Positions 52,573 to 62,030 are shown, numbered from the stretch's first letter. The stretch is 64,000 nucleotides of DNA from Bacteroidota bacterium (GCA_023428755.1 JAEYWX010000029.1:62001-126000), one strand, 5' to 3'. Numbers and translations are program-made. Notes: a model not told the origin generated them from the sequence alone.

Positions 52573-53454
52573 ATGTCAAATGTTGATCTCATCATTGAAG
52601 AAAGGGCGGTAAACATTGGAAAGTTTATGGTAGGCCGCTTGTTGCCCTTCCGGCAAAAGCGAATGGTTGGTCCGTTTATTTATATTGATCATATGGGTCC
52701 GGTGAAATTAAATGAACGGGAAAATTTTGATGTAATGCCGCATCCGCATATTGGTCTTTCCACTCTTACGTTTTTGTTTGAAGGAAACATTATGCATCGT
52801 GATACCTTGGGAACTGAAATGGAGATCAGTCCCGGTGCAGTCAATTGGATGACGGCCGGCAAAGGTATTGTTCATTCAGAACGTACACCGGAGTATTTAC
52901 GACATTCCGATAAATCAATGCATGGGTTGCAGATTTGGGTGGCATTGCCAAAAGAACTGGAACAAATGGAACCTGCATTTTTTCATGTCGATAAAGAACA
53001 AATTCCTGCATGGAGCGAAGATGGTTTAGAGTACAAATTAGTAGCCGGCGAAGCATGTGGACGAAAATCACCGGTGCCGGTGTACAGCAAATTGTATTTG
53101 CTGGAAATAAAAAGTACTTCAAAGCAAACAGTGAAAATTGGCAGTGAGCTTTATGGAGAGTCTGGTTTGTACATCCTGGAAGGAAGTATTGAAAGCGATG
53201 GAAATGTATATCAGCCCAAACAATTATTGGTGGCAAATGATGCAAGCCTGTGCGAATTCACGATTGAAGCCAACAGTACCATTTATATTTTTGGAGGTGA
53301 GCCTTTCCCCGAAGAACGGTTGATTGACTGGAACTTTGTTGCAACCAGCAAAGAGCTGATCGAAGCCGCAAAACAAAAATGGAAGGAACAGAGGTTTGAA
53401 AAAATAAAAGGCGATGAGATTGATTTTGTGCCATATCCATCACCGAAACGATAG
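52573..53454 (+). CDS. Pirin family protein
   Basis: 293 residues from the ATG at 52573 (an upstream frame reaches 52540 but lacks the family start). Two cupin domains. The metal-binding pattern MPHPHIGLSTLTFLFEG and the following GIVHSERTP carry the usual His/Glu set of the N-terminal cupin. Bacterial pirins range from quercetin dioxygenases to regulators of pyruvate metabolism, and no choice can be made here. Next gene, an alpha-fucosidase, starts about 31 bases later. Confidence 0.9.
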   Translation: MSNVDLIIEERAVNIGKFMVGRLLPFRQKRMVGPFIYIDHMGPVKLNERENFDVMPHPHIGLSTLTFLFEGNIMHRDTLGTEMEISPGAVNWMTAGKGIVHSERTPEYLRHSDKSMHGLQIWVALPKELEQMEPAFFHVDKEQIPAWSEDGLEYKLVAGEACGRKSPVPVYSKLYLLEIKSTSKQTVKIGSELYGESGLYILEGSIESDGNVYQPKQLLVANDASLCEFTIEANSTIYIFGGEPFPEERLIDWNFVATSKELIEAAKQKWKEQRFEKIKGDEIDFVPYPSPKR

Positions 53455-53485
53455 ATCAGATTGATTGAACAATAAAACGATTGCC

Positions 53486-54814
53486 ATGCTGAAAAAAAAT
53501 AGTACCGTACTTGCCTTTTTATGTGTTGTCATTTCATTACAGGCGCAAACCTATCAGCCAACGCCGCAAAATTTAGCAGCACGCAAACAATTCCAGGACG
53601 ATAAGTTTGGCATGTTCATTCATTGGGGAGCCTCAAGTGTGTTGGGTGCAGGTGAGTGGGTAATGAACAACCGGAACATCAAGATCAAAGATTACCGGCA
53701 GTTGTTACACATCTTCAATCCACAACAGTTCAATGCAGCAGCATGGGTGAAAACGGCAAAAGATGCGGGAATGAATTATATCGTTTTTATCACAAGGCAT
53801 CATGATGGATTTTCAAACTGGGATACAAAATATTCCGACTGGAAGATTACCAATACGCCTTATGGTAAAGATGCATTACGTCAACTCGCAGATGAATGTA
53901 AAAAACAAGGGATGAAGCTTGGCTTGTATTATTCAACACTCGATTGGTACCGCAGCGATTATCCCTACGAAACAGGACGAACAGGAAAAGGAACCGGACG
54001 CACTGAGAAAAGCAACTATGCTTCCTATCTGCAGTTCATGAAAAATCAGTTGACAGAGTTATTGACGAATTATGGTGAGATCATGTCGATCTGGTTTGAC
54101 GGACATTGGGATCAGACAAATGTAGAAGGAAGCAAAGACCGGACATCACGAATCGATTGGAAGTATGATGAAATTTATTCGCTCATTCACAAACTGCAGC
54201 CGCAATGTTTGATCGGCAACAATCATCATCTCGATCCGATTGAAGGAGAAGATTTTCAGATGTTTGAAAAAGACTTGCCGGGACAGAATAAAACCGGTTT
54301 CAGTTTTCATGCGCCATCAAAAGAGTTGCCATTGGAAACCTGTGAAACCATTAATAATTCATGGGGCTACAATATTACCGATGACCGTTATAAAACAACC
54401 AAAGAGATCATTCATTATTTGGTGAATGCTGCTTCGCTGAATGCAAACCTGTTATTGAATGTTGGACCAATGCCGAACGGAAAAATTCAAACTGAATTTG
54501 TTGATACATTAAAAATCGTTGGCGACTGGTTACAGAAAAATGGCCAAACCATATACGGTACAAGAGGAAACACGATCGCTACACAAAAATGGGGTGTGGT
54601 TACTGCAAAAGAAAAACGTTTGTACTTGCATATCTTCAAAACAGAGAATCCCAATTATATTTTTATTCCTGATTTTTCTACAAAACTGAAAGCAGTTATG
54701 CTGTTTGGTTCTAACAAAAGCGTACGGTTTAAACAACAGCAGGAGGGAACCTTTATTTACCTCGATGGAATTAAGTTAGATGAGATCGATACAATACTGG
54801 AAGCACAGTTGTAA
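53486..54814 (+). CDS. Alpha-L-fucosidase, GH29
   Basis: 442 residues from the ATG at 53486, which gives a clear signal peptide (to SLQAQ). Retaining GH29 enzyme releasing L-fucose from glycans or xyloglucan. Family features: KFGMFIHWGASSV near the start, ITRHHDGFSNWDT, and the nucleophile Asp205 in WFDGHWD, with NVGPMPNGKI at the barrel end. Together with the GH95 gene 28 kb upstream it suggests fucosylated substrates. Convergent with the large FAD/Fe-S gene 9 bases away. Confidence 0.94.
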   Translation: MLKKNSTVLAFLCVVISLQAQTYQPTPQNLAARKQFQDDKFGMFIHWGASSVLGAGEWVMNNRNIKIKDYRQLLHIFNPQQFNAAAWVKTAKDAGMNYIVFITRHHDGFSNWDTKYSDWKITNTPYGKDALRQLADECKKQGMKLGLYYSTLDWYRSDYPYETGRTGKGTGRTEKSNYASYLQFMKNQLTELLTNYGEIMSIWFDGHWDQTNVEGSKDRTSRIDWKYDEIYSLIHKLQPQCLIGNNHHLDPIEGEDFQMFEKDLPGQNKTGFSFHAPSKELPLETCETINNSWGYNITDDRYKTTKEIIHYLVNAASLNANLLLNVGPMPNGKIQTEFVDTLKIVGDWLQKNGQTIYGTRGNTIATQKWGVVTAKEKRLYLHIFKTENPNYIFIPDFSTKLKAVMLFGSNKSVRFKQQQEGTFIYLDGIKLDEIDTILEAQL

Positions 54815-54823
54815 TAAACTTTA

Positions 54824-57769
54824 TTAGTTCAACGCATCAAATAATACTTCCACCGGATGCAATGCTTTCTTGCCTGTACCATCTTTCACCTGGTGACGGC
54901 AGCTTGTACCGGGTGCTGCAATAATTACATCATCAGCTGCATTACGCACAGCAGGGAAGAGTACCATTTCACCGATCTTCATCGACAGTTCATAATGTTC
55001 TTCTTCGTAACCGAATGAACCGGCCATGCCGCAACAGCCCGACGGAATGGTTTCTACTTTATAATTCTCGGGGAACGATAATACTTTCACTGTGGCTGCA
55101 GTACCCACCAATGCTTTTTGCTGACAATGGCCATGCAGTTTGATTTTCTTTTCAGCAGTAGTGAATTGCTCTTTGCTGATGTTGCCGTTGTCAATTTCAC
55201 GTGCAATAAATTCATCGATCATGAATGTATTGGCAGCAAGCTGTTTGGCTTTCTCAAAATTTTCATCGGTTGCCAGATCAACATATTCATCACGGAAGGT
55301 GAGAATAGCAGAAGGTTCAATGCCGATCAGTGGTGTTTCTGCTGAAATGATCGGATGCAGCAATTCAATATTCTTATTCGCAATTTCTTTTCCTTTCCGA
55401 ATCAATCCTTTCGACAACCAGGAGCGGCCGCTTTCAATATGTTCGGGGATGATGACTTCGTAACCAAGCTTGTTCAATAACTCAACAGCTTTGATACCGA
55501 TGGTTGTATCGTTGTAATTCGTAAACTCATCGCAAAACAAATACACTCGCTTCCCGCCACTCGCCACTTGCTGCTCGCCACTTGCGCCTTGTTCCTTGTT
55601 CCTTGTGCCTTGTTGCTTGAACCATTTCTCCAGCGTTGTCTTATACATCGTCGGCATAGAACGCTTTGTTGCAAAGCCCGATGCTTTTTTTACCAATGAA
55701 CTGATCGCACTGTTCGTCATCACAAAATTGTACAAGGATGGTGCAATAGCACCCAGTTTCGATGAATTGGTAAAGTTGGCAATGAGCTTTGAACGAAAGG
55801 GTACACCATTCGCATCGTAGTAATGCTGCATAAACTCTGCTTTCAGTTTTGCAACATCCACATTGCTGGGACATTCCGATTTACAACCCTTGCAACTCAA
55901 ACACAAATCCATCACTTCATAAATTTCTTTATGATCGAAGCGGTTTGCTTTGGTGGAGTTGGTTAAAAATTCACGGAGAATATTGGCTCTTGCCCTTGTG
56001 GTTTCTTTTTCGTTGCGTGTTGCCATGAACGATGGGCACATCGTTCCACCAGACAAATGTGTTTTTCTGCAATCCCCACTGCCATTACATTGCTCGGCAT
56101 GTTGTAAAATATCCTGATTGTAAAAACGGAATACTGTTTTAAACGCAGGTGTCTGCACGCCGGGCACATACCGCAGCATGGTATCCATCGGCGGTGTATC
56201 CACAATTTTGTTGGGGTTGAAAATATTTGCAGGATCCCATGTTTTCTTTACTTCTTTCAGCAACTGGTAATTCTTTTCACCCACCATTTGCTTGATGAAC
56301 TCACCACGCAAACGTCCATCACCATGTTCACCACTCAACGAGCCTTTGTATTTTTTCACCAGCGTAGCGATCTCTTCTGCAATTACACGGAAGAGACGGT
56401 TCCCTTCTTCTGTTTTTAAATTAATGATTGGGCGCAAATGAATTTCACCCGAACCTGCATGTGCATAATGCACTGAATACAGATTGTGCTGTTTAAGGAT
56501 CACATTAAAGTCACGAATGAAATCGGGCAAGTCATTTACATCAACAGCTGTGTCTTCAATAACCGGTACTGCTTTTGCATCACCGGGTAAATTGCTCAGC
56601 AAACCCAAACCCGCTTTCCGTAAGGTCCATATCTTTTTACTGTCTTCGCCAAACAACAATGGAAAATGATAGCCCAGATTGGCTGCACGCATTTCAGCTT
56701 CTACCTGTATAGCTGTTGCAGTAATTTCTTCTCTTGTTTCACGTGCAAACTCAATTACCAGAATTGCGCCGGGATCGCCCAGTACAAAAAAGCGGTTTTT
56801 TATTTGCTCTTTGTTCTCTTTCGTACACTCGAGAATATAATGATCAATTAATTCACTGGCGCCAGGATTATATTTTAAACCTATCAGGTTGGCACGTAAT
56901 GCTTCATCAACCGAATTAAAATGCACACACAACAAACCGATCTCTTTCGGCGGCATGGGTACAACATTTAATTTGATCTCTGTAATAAATGCTAATGTAC
57001 CTTCTGAACCTGCAATAAGTTTACAGAAATTAAAATCTTCTTCACCAGCAGTGAAAGGTGCTGTTTCCAATAACAGATCAATGGCATAACCGGTGTTACG
57101 ACGCTCCACTGTTTTCTTGGGAAATTCTTTGCGTATCTCTACCTGGTTGTCGTAATTACTCAACATACTGCGGAGCGAACGATAGATGTTTGCTTCCAGT
57201 CCTTCACCTTCGCACTTTGCATGGAACGCATCAATGTTCAATGCTTTGAATGTTGTCTCCGTTCCATCGCTCAGCAAACAATCCACTTCCAATAAATGCT
57301 CTCTTGTACTTCTGTATAAAACAGAATTACTACCACAGGAATTATTACCCACCATACCGCCGATCATGGCACGGTTGGCCGTTGATGTTTCCGGTCCAAA
57401 GAACAAGCCATGCGGTTTCAGGAACATATTCAACTCATCACGGATCACACCCGGCTGTACACGCACCCATTTTTCTTCTTTGTTCAGTTCAAGAATGTTG
57501 GTGAAGTATTTCGATACATCCACGATAATGCCGTTGCCCACTACCTGTCCGGCAAGCGAAGTACCGGCTGTGCGTGGAATCAACGAAGTCTTGTTGCTAT
57601 GTGCAAAAGCGATGAGCTTTTTGAGATCGTCTTTGGTTTTGGCAATAGCCACCGCCAATGGTAACTCACGGTATGCCGACGCATCGGTGGCATAGAGGGT
57701 ACGCATGGTGGTATCAAAATAAAATTCTCCTTCGAGTTGCTGTGCCAGTTGTTGTAATCGTTCGTTCAT
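54824..57769 (-). CDS. FAD-linked oxidase fused to Fe-S and CCG domains (YdiJ/D-lactate dehydrogenase-like)
   Basis: 981 residues from the ATG at 57769. An ATG at 57796 exists, but it lies inside the predicted -7 box. Order: FAD-binding domain (PRTAGTSLAGQ, about 25-250), FAD-oxidase C-terminal domain, a Cys segment CNGSGDCRKT...CPSF, a 4Fe-4S motif CLSCKGCKSECPSN, and CCG domains (GHCQQKAL, SGCCGMAGSFG). Relatives oxidise D-2-hydroxy acids such as D-lactate or D-2-hydroxyglutarate and pass electrons to the quinone pool. Between the Fe-S part and the CCG part (about residues 718-740) is a repetitive Gln/Gly/Ser insert encoded by a low-complexity repeat at 55551-55619. Both flanks are conserved, so the gene looks functional. 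Confidence 0.92.
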   Translation of the reverse strand: MNERLQQLAQQLEGEFYFDTTMRTLYATDASAYRELPLAVAIAKTKDDLKKLIAFAHSNKTSLIPRTAGTSLAGQVVGNGIIVDVSKYFTNILELNKEEKWVRVQPGVIRDELNMFLKPHGLFFGPETSTANRAMIGGMVGNNSCGSNSVLYRSTREHLLEVDCLLSDGTETTFKALNIDAFHAKCEGEGLEANIYRSLRSMLSNYDNQVEIRKEFPKKTVERRNTGYAIDLLLETAPFTAGEEDFNFCKLIAGSEGTLAFITEIKLNVVPMPPKEIGLLCVHFNSVDEALRANLIGLKYNPGASELIDHYILECTKENKEQIKNRFFVLGDPGAILVIEFARETREEITATAIQVEAEMRAANLGYHFPLLFGEDSKKIWTLRKAGLGLLSNLPGDAKAVPVIEDTAVDVNDLPDFIRDFNVILKQHNLYSVHYAHAGSGEIHLRPIINLKTEEGNRLFRVIAEEIATLVKKYKGSLSGEHGDGRLRGEFIKQMVGEKNYQLLKEVKKTWDPANIFNPNKIVDTPPMDTMLRYVPGVQTPAFKTVFRFYNQDILQHAEQCNGSGDCRKTHLSGGTMCPSFMATRNEKETTRARANILREFLTNSTKANRFDHKEIYEVMDLCLSCKGCKSECPSNVDVAKLKAEFMQHYYDANGVPFRSKLIANFTNSSKLGAIAPSLYNFVMTNSAISSLVKKASGFATKRSMPTMYKTTLEKWFKQQGTRNKEQGASGEQQVASGGKRVYLFCDEFTNYNDTTIGIKAVELLNKLGYEVIIPEHIESGRSWLSKGLIRKGKEIANKNIELLHPIISAETPLIGIEPSAILTFRDEYVDLATDENFEKAKQLAANTFMIDEFIAREIDNGNISKEQFTTAEKKIKLHGHCQQKALVGTAATVKVLSFPENYKVETIPSGCCGMAGSFGYEEEHYELSMKIGEMVLFPAVRNAADDVIIAAPGTSCRHQVKDGTGKKALHPVEVLFDALN
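55551..55619 (-). repeat. In-frame AACAAGG/CAAGTGGC repeat inside the FAD/Fe-S gene
   Basis: Read on the minus strand it is a chain of ACAAGGA, ACAAGGC and CAAGTGGCGAG words. It codes for a polar stretch (QGTRNKEQG, SGEQQVASGG) in a linker. The pattern is like the intergenic low-complexity repeats in this window. Confidence 0.65.
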
Positions 57770-57793
57770 GTTTGCTGCTGCAGTTGGGCGGCC

Positions 57794-57801
57794 CAAATTT
57801 A
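57794..57801 (-). promoter_or_regulatory. -7 box (TAAATTTG) upstream of the FAD/Fe-S gene
   Basis: Exact TAnnTTTG on the minus strand. It overlaps the ATG at 57796, which argues for the start at 57769. Confidence 0.5.
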
Positions 57802-58113
57802 CGTGGTTTGAAACTTGCGGGTGTTAGTTGTGGGAGGGGAGCTGTGGGAACGATTGCGGGGGATAAGCTGATAGCAAATCATTTATTTCCAGGCAGATCC
57901 TTCGTTCCTCAGGATGACAACAACTTTGAACGGAGTACAATTGCCGAACACTTGTACTAAACTCAACAAAGCTGTCTTTCCGACGAAGGAGGAATCTGGT
58001 GGGCTTTCGTACATGTGTCGCTGGTCAGGAGACACAGCGACGGCGGATGGGCGTTCCTCATTTTACTTTGTGCATTATTCAACAGCGGGAACACCAACAA
58101 AGACAAAGAGATA
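57802..58113. other. Gene-free gap mostly made of mosaic repeat copy A
   Basis: Between the FAD/Fe-S gene and the 191-residue gene. The first 90 bases show only short G-rich words. The rest is repeat copy A. The short frames across it are repeat translations and do not look like genes. Confidence 0.6.
57894..58110 (+). repeat. Dispersed mosaic repeat, copy A
   Basis: Begins CAGATCCTTCGTTCCTCAGG. The middle has CTCAACAAAGCTGTCTTTCC, then GACGAAGGAGGAATCTG, and it ends AACACCAACAAAGACAAAGA. Two more copies are at 62650 and 63356. The first and middle words form an imperfect inverted repeat. Copy A carries an extra hairpin segment (GTCGCTG / CAGCGAC) absent from copy B. The end abuts the stop of the minus-strand gene at 58114. 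Confidence 0.8.
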
Positions 58114-58686
58114 TCACTTTGTGTAGGTTAAGCTGTCATATCCTTGATAAATTTTCTTATAAAACTCGTACTCGGGAGAAGCTATTTTCGTATTATCGGT
58201 AAATACAATATCTACTTCTTTTCCATTGTTGTAGATAAATTTTAAGCCATTGTCTTCCAAGTCTAAAAAAGTAGTTATAGCATTTAATTCAGCGCTAAGC
58301 GCAATAAACCATTGTTTGATAGAAAGTGAATTTTGGAATAAGTAGCTCATTGCGGTAGTTGCAGCAGAAAAGGAGACCATCAGGTCTTCATTATTACCAA
58401 AAGGTTTTTCATCAATATAGATACATCCTATTTTGCCAAAGTCACCAGCAAAGTAATCTGGGAATTTCGTCGTTTTGAACAAAAGTGTAGTCCGCAAGTT
58501 TATTCCCTCTGTTTGTCTTATGTTACTCTTTAAATATTCTAAAATGGGTTTGTCAATCTTAAACTTTATTGTTGCACACTTACCAAAGTCAAGGTCTTGA
58601 ATAATTGCGTCGGTAGATAGTTTTTTAAATAACCTCGGTTTGTTTATTTTTTTAAAAATTGCTATATAACTGTAGTCAAGTCCCAT
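58114..58686 (-). CDS. Unknown cytosolic protein, AT-rich, immunity-like context
   Basis: 190 residues from the ATG at 58686 (another ATG at 58698 is possible). No signal peptide or membrane segment. Mixed alpha/beta composition with SYIAIFKK near the start and DNGLKFIYNNGKEVDIVF near the end. I do not recognise the family. The coding sequence is clearly more AT-rich than nearby genes. The gene abuts copy A of the mosaic repeat, while two other AT-rich cytosolic genes 4-5 kb away border copies B and C. This suggests acquired cargo, possibly an orphan immunity protein, but that is only context. Confidence 0.65.
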   Translation of the reverse strand: MGLDYSYIAIFKKINKPRLFKKLSTDAIIQDLDFGKCATIKFKIDKPILEYLKSNIRQTEGINLRTTLLFKTTKFPDYFAGDFGKIGCIYIDEKPFGNNEDLMVSFSAATTAMSYLFQNSLSIKQWFIALSAELNAITTFLDLEDNGLKFIYNNGKEVDIVFTDNTKIASPEYEFYKKIYQGYDSLTYTK

Positions 58687-58910
58687 AATTACACACAACT
58701 CTTGTATTTATTTTGTTATATGAAAGTATGCAAAAAATGGACCCCGCAAATCAACTACTCACTATCGTACTTTGTGTATTGTTATTAGTACAAACTACTA
58801 CCGTCTGCTCTTAAACTTAGATGGTTTTACTCCAGCCGATCTATTCATTCCCTCTCCATTTGTTAAAATTCCGTTAACGCCCCATTTTCTACCCAACCCT
58901 TTTGTGCCCG

Positions 58911-58953
58911 TGTGGGGTATCTCTATCATACCGCCACAAACAGTGGCTTTTTT
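58911..58953 (+). promoter_or_regulatory. Possible transcription attenuator in the leader of the lipoprotein/ECF cluster
   Basis: A terminator hairpin GCCAC-AAACA-GTGGC (58933-58947) is followed by six T (58948-58953), 20 bases before the ATG at 58974. A competing upstream stem pairs 58911-58919 with 58929-58938 (nine pairs, one G bulge) and uses the left arm of the terminator. The two cannot form together. No upstream plus-strand gene exists for it to terminate. Confidence 0.5.
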
Positions 58954-58973
58954 AAACCTTATAATCATAGTTT

Positions 58974-60524
58974 ATGAAACAGACATTCCGCAGCGTATTT
59001 ACGCTCTTCATCACAAGCCTTATCATCCTGGTGTCCTGCCAAAAGCCACCGGTACAACCACAGCAACCCGGAGGTGGCGGTCCAATGCCCGGTCTTTCGC
59101 ACAAGTACCGCATTTCGGCCGAAGCCTTACCCGGTTTACCCAACCAGCCCATTGCCAATTTATTCGCCAAGTTCGATGTAGTAAATGCACAGGACGAACT
59201 GGTGGTAAACAATAAACTGGCAGCCATCAGCTTCAACGGAAAGTTTACAACCGAAGTAATGGAATTGCCTGCAGGTACCTACCGCATCAGCAAACTCCTG
59301 ATTGTGTCGGGTACGGGCAATGTATTGTATGCTGTACCCGTAACCAATTCGGCAAAAGCAACACAGGTGAGCAAGCCGCTGGCTTATCCCATGGTATTAC
59401 CTGCAGCTACTTCGGTGGATATTGCTGCGGAATTTCTGAAAATTGAAGCAAACGATAAAGCCATCGATTTTGGTTATGCCGCCGGTGAGTTTGGCAACGG
59501 CAATACACCTCCTGTAGAAACAGATCTTACCATTCAAATGCGTACCCGTATTAAAGTGGGAGACATTCTGTACGACAGTATTCAGTCTTCGTTGGTGTAT
59601 CGCACGTTCGATGCAGCCAATGAGTTGAAGAGTGTACAATTCATCAGCCTGATGCCCGGCATCAATACGGTAACGTTAAAAAAGGAAGCAGCCTACCACG
59701 AGTTTATTGTACAAAAATGGGGTGGTACTTACACCAAACGTTATGCAAAAGAAGAATTGAAAAAAGATGTTGTGTATGAATTTGGTGAAGAAAAAGAAGC
59801 GAAAAAACTGAAGTCGGAGATCACGGCACGTTGGGATGGCAACATGTACAAAGCCGAATCGAAGAACAACTATATCTACGATGGAAAAGGTCGTTTGACG
59901 AAAGTTGAATTTATGCAGAAGCGCCCTTCCGATGGTACACCGTTTGTTGCCAGAACAGAAAACTTCGAATACACAGATGGACGTGTAGAAAAAATCAGCA
60001 TCTACAACGAAGGCGATGTATTTGCCGGTACAAGAAGCATCCGTTACAATGCAGCCGGAAAAATCAACCACATTACAGAAGATATTCTTAATGTAAGCAA
60101 AACAGAAGTAGACATTGCACATCACGGAGCAAATGGCGATGGATTAGACGAAGTGAATTTCGACTTCCGTTATTCACACACTTCCATTACCATGACGTAT
60201 TATCAACGCCGCAGACATGGTAACCTGTTTTCCGATAACAGCTTTACCAGTAACCGGGATACAGAAACCGGCAGCTATCAGCACGATAACAACATCAACC
60301 CTTATGTACACATGAACTGGCCCGATCTGTTTTTAAGCCGCAGTTCCAAAAACAATCTCAACTGGCAGGCACGTACGTACTACGGTAGTTATCCGTTGAA
60401 TATTGCATACAGTTTCGAATACAAATACGATAGCGAAGGTTATCCCATCGAGTTGATCCGCCGTTACAAATCGTATATCACCGGAGAGCATTTGTTTACA
60501 ACAAAGACTATTTTCAACTACTGA
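58974..60524 (+). CDS. Large lipoprotein of unknown function
   Basis: 516 residues. Lipoprotein signal ends LVSC (Cys22), followed by a Pro/Gln/Gly-rich linker. The rest is beta-rich with an early Ig-like portion (about 45-250). A later part has YD-repeat-like strand motifs (NYIYDGKGRLTKVEFMQ, IRYNAAGKINHITEDI, EYKYDSEGYPIELIRRYK) as seen in some Bacteroidota surface proteins. No enzyme motif seen. It heads a same-strand cluster with a second lipoprotein, an ECF sigma factor and an anti-sigma-like protein. A possible attenuator lies in its leader. Confidence 0.75.
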   Translation: MKQTFRSVFTLFITSLIILVSCQKPPVQPQQPGGGGPMPGLSHKYRISAEALPGLPNQPIANLFAKFDVVNAQDELVVNNKLAAISFNGKFTTEVMELPAGTYRISKLLIVSGTGNVLYAVPVTNSAKATQVSKPLAYPMVLPAATSVDIAAEFLKIEANDKAIDFGYAAGEFGNGNTPPVETDLTIQMRTRIKVGDILYDSIQSSLVYRTFDAANELKSVQFISLMPGINTVTLKKEAAYHEFIVQKWGGTYTKRYAKEELKKDVVYEFGEEKEAKKLKSEITARWDGNMYKAESKNNYIYDGKGRLTKVEFMQKRPSDGTPFVARTENFEYTDGRVEKISIYNEGDVFAGTRSIRYNAAGKINHITEDILNVSKTEVDIAHHGANGDGLDEVNFDFRYSHTSITMTYYQRRRHGNLFSDNSFTSNRDTETGSYQHDNNINPYVHMNWPDLFLSRSSKNNLNWQARTYYGSYPLNIAYSFEYKYDSEGYPIELIRRYKSYITGEHLFTTKTIFNY

Positions 60525-60566
60525 AAAAAACACAGATTTTTATTACATTCATAAAGACGTAAAACC

Positions 60567-61415
60567 ATGTTACATAAATTATCATTCATAGTGCTGCTGT
60601 TTTTGGTTTCCTGCACAGCAGCCAAAGTATCGGTTCCTGCGGGCTTCAGCTCGCAGGCAACCCGCATGAAAGTGAAAGGATTGAATGGCTGGATGATCAA
60701 TCAGCGGTTGAGCTTTGGTGAATTTTCTACCTCTGCTGTAAAGCGGGGTTGGGATTTCAGCAGCTCATTTCAATACACAAAATTCAGTCTCGATCCGCAA
60801 ACCATGTTGCTGCGTGTGTTCAATATTGATACCGATGTACGCAACCTCAAACAGCGCAATAAATTTCAATACACAATCCAGGATGGCAATTTAATGGCGG
60901 AAGTTTTTGCAACTGAAAAGTTCAGCGAAAATCAACTCGTGTACAAAAGCAACAATCCTTTTCTCGGACAGGTAAATGCCACACAGCGTTATGAATATGC
61001 ATTTACTGCTGCGATACTTCCGTTGATGGCGAAAGAAAACGATCCATGGTCGGTAGTGTTGATGAATAAATATGATGCAAAGAAAGATACTGCCCGCCGT
61101 TTGTTTGATCGTCCGTATGTAGAAGAAGAAGGTTATGCCACCAATGGAAAAGAAAATATTACCATCAGGCCGTTGCGACTGGAGAAACTCACCACAAAAA
61201 GCGGAAAAGAAACAAAAGTATTGGGCGGACCCATGCTTACCGGTTACGAATTACGTTGGGATGATGGAGTAGTCGCCATCATTGATATATTGGATAACAG
61301 CATTTGGTTTGCAAATAATTTAGATGCAAGAGATAAAATTATTCTCTCATCGATTTCATCGGCTATTTTGCTGAAACGGATGCAGGATGTAGAGAAGGAG
61401 AAAGACATAATGTAG
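60567..61415 (+). CDS. Second lipoprotein of unknown function
   Basis: 282 residues. Lipoprotein signal ends LVSC (Cys16). The remainder is soluble and beta-rich, with GWMINQRLSFGEFSTSAVKRGWDF and a C-terminal segment WDDGVVAIIDILDNSIWF. No recognised family. Same strand as the preceding lipoprotein (42-base gap) and likely in one transcript with it. A low-complexity repeat follows the stop. Confidence 0.75.
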   Translation: MLHKLSFIVLLFLVSCTAAKVSVPAGFSSQATRMKVKGLNGWMINQRLSFGEFSTSAVKRGWDFSSSFQYTKFSLDPQTMLLRVFNIDTDVRNLKQRNKFQYTIQDGNLMAEVFATEKFSENQLVYKSNNPFLGQVNATQRYEYAFTAAILPLMAKENDPWSVVLMNKYDAKKDTARRLFDRPYVEEEGYATNGKENITIRPLRLEKLTTKSGKETKVLGGPMLTGYELRWDDGVVAIIDILDNSIWFANNLDARDKIILSSISSAILLKRMQDVEKEKDIM

Positions 61416-61452
61416 TTAGCCGATAGCCGGTAGTAGTTAGTGGATAGTAAAT
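61416..61452 (+). repeat. Low-complexity GATAGCCGGTAGTAG-type repeat
   Basis: Short run of TTAGCCGATAGCCGGTAGTA and related words directly after the lipoprotein stop. The same word style is inside the DUF6702 gene at 16621-16724. Confidence 0.5.
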
Positions 61453-61484
61453 TAAAAAGAGATAATCAGTATTGCAGGAAGTAA

Positions 61485-62027
61485 GTGATTGCAGAAGCTC
61501 TCGATATTGATCAGTTGGTGGAAGATTGCAAACGCAATAACCGCAGAGCACAGGAACAGTTGTACCGGCAGTTCTACAACTATGCCATGACGATTGCCCT
61601 GCGTTACTCCCGTGATGAAGCCGATGCTGCTGATATCATGAGTCATGCGTTTGTGAAGATTTTTAAAAGCATGCACACGTTTGATAAAAGTAAAGGTGCT
61701 TTGCAAACATGGATCAAACGGATTGTGATGAACGAAGGGCTCGATCATTTGAAAGCAAGAGAACGTTTCAGCAAAGACATGGAACTGGAAACGGTGGAAG
61801 AACCGCAGATCAGTAATACAGTGTTGGAACGGATGGGTGCCGATGAAATTATGAAACTCATTCACCAGCTGCCACCCGCCACACATGCCGTGTTTGTATT
61901 GTATGCAGTAGAAGGCTATACACACCGGGAAATAGCAGAGAAACTCAACATCAGCGAGGGTACATCCAAATGGCACCTCAGCGAAGCCCGGAAAACATTA
62001 CAACAACAACTCAGTCGCACAACATAG
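61485..62027 (+). CDS. RNA polymerase sigma factor, ECF type (sigma-70 family)
   Basis: 180-residue cytosolic sigma factor. Region 2 (about 25-90) reads EQLYRQFYNYAMTIALRYSRDEADAADIMSHAFVKIF. Region 4 (about 120-170) has LPPATHAVFVLYAVEGYTHREIAEKL and NISEGTSKWHLSEARKTL. The start is a GTG at 61485, with an A/G-rich stretch (AGGAAG) just before it. Next gene begins three bases after its stop and encodes an anti-sigma-like membrane protein, a usual pairing. The regulon cannot be told here; the two lipoproteins upstream are candidate members. Confidence 0.93.
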   Translation: MIAEALDIDQLVEDCKRNNRRAQEQLYRQFYNYAMTIALRYSRDEADAADIMSHAFVKIFKSMHTFDKSKGALQTWIKRIVMNEGLDHLKARERFSKDMELETVEEPQISNTVLERMGADEIMKLIHQLPPATHAVFVLYAVEGYTHREIAEKLNISEGTSKWHLSEARKTLQQQLSRTT

Positions 62028-62030
62028 CGG

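Noticed and set aside
57186..57695. 169-residue plus-strand frame
   Set aside because: It lies antisense to the conserved FAD-binding domain of the FAD/Fe-S gene and has no family features.
57770..57796. Earlier ATG (MGRPTAAAN) for the FAD/Fe-S protein
   Set aside because: It overlaps a perfect -7 box on the same strand, so the transcript should start after it. MNERLQQL at 57769 fits.
58772..59215. 147-residue plus-strand frame before and inside the lipoprotein gene
   Set aside because: It crosses the attenuator-like hairpins and overlaps the lipoprotein signal in another frame. No motif supports it.
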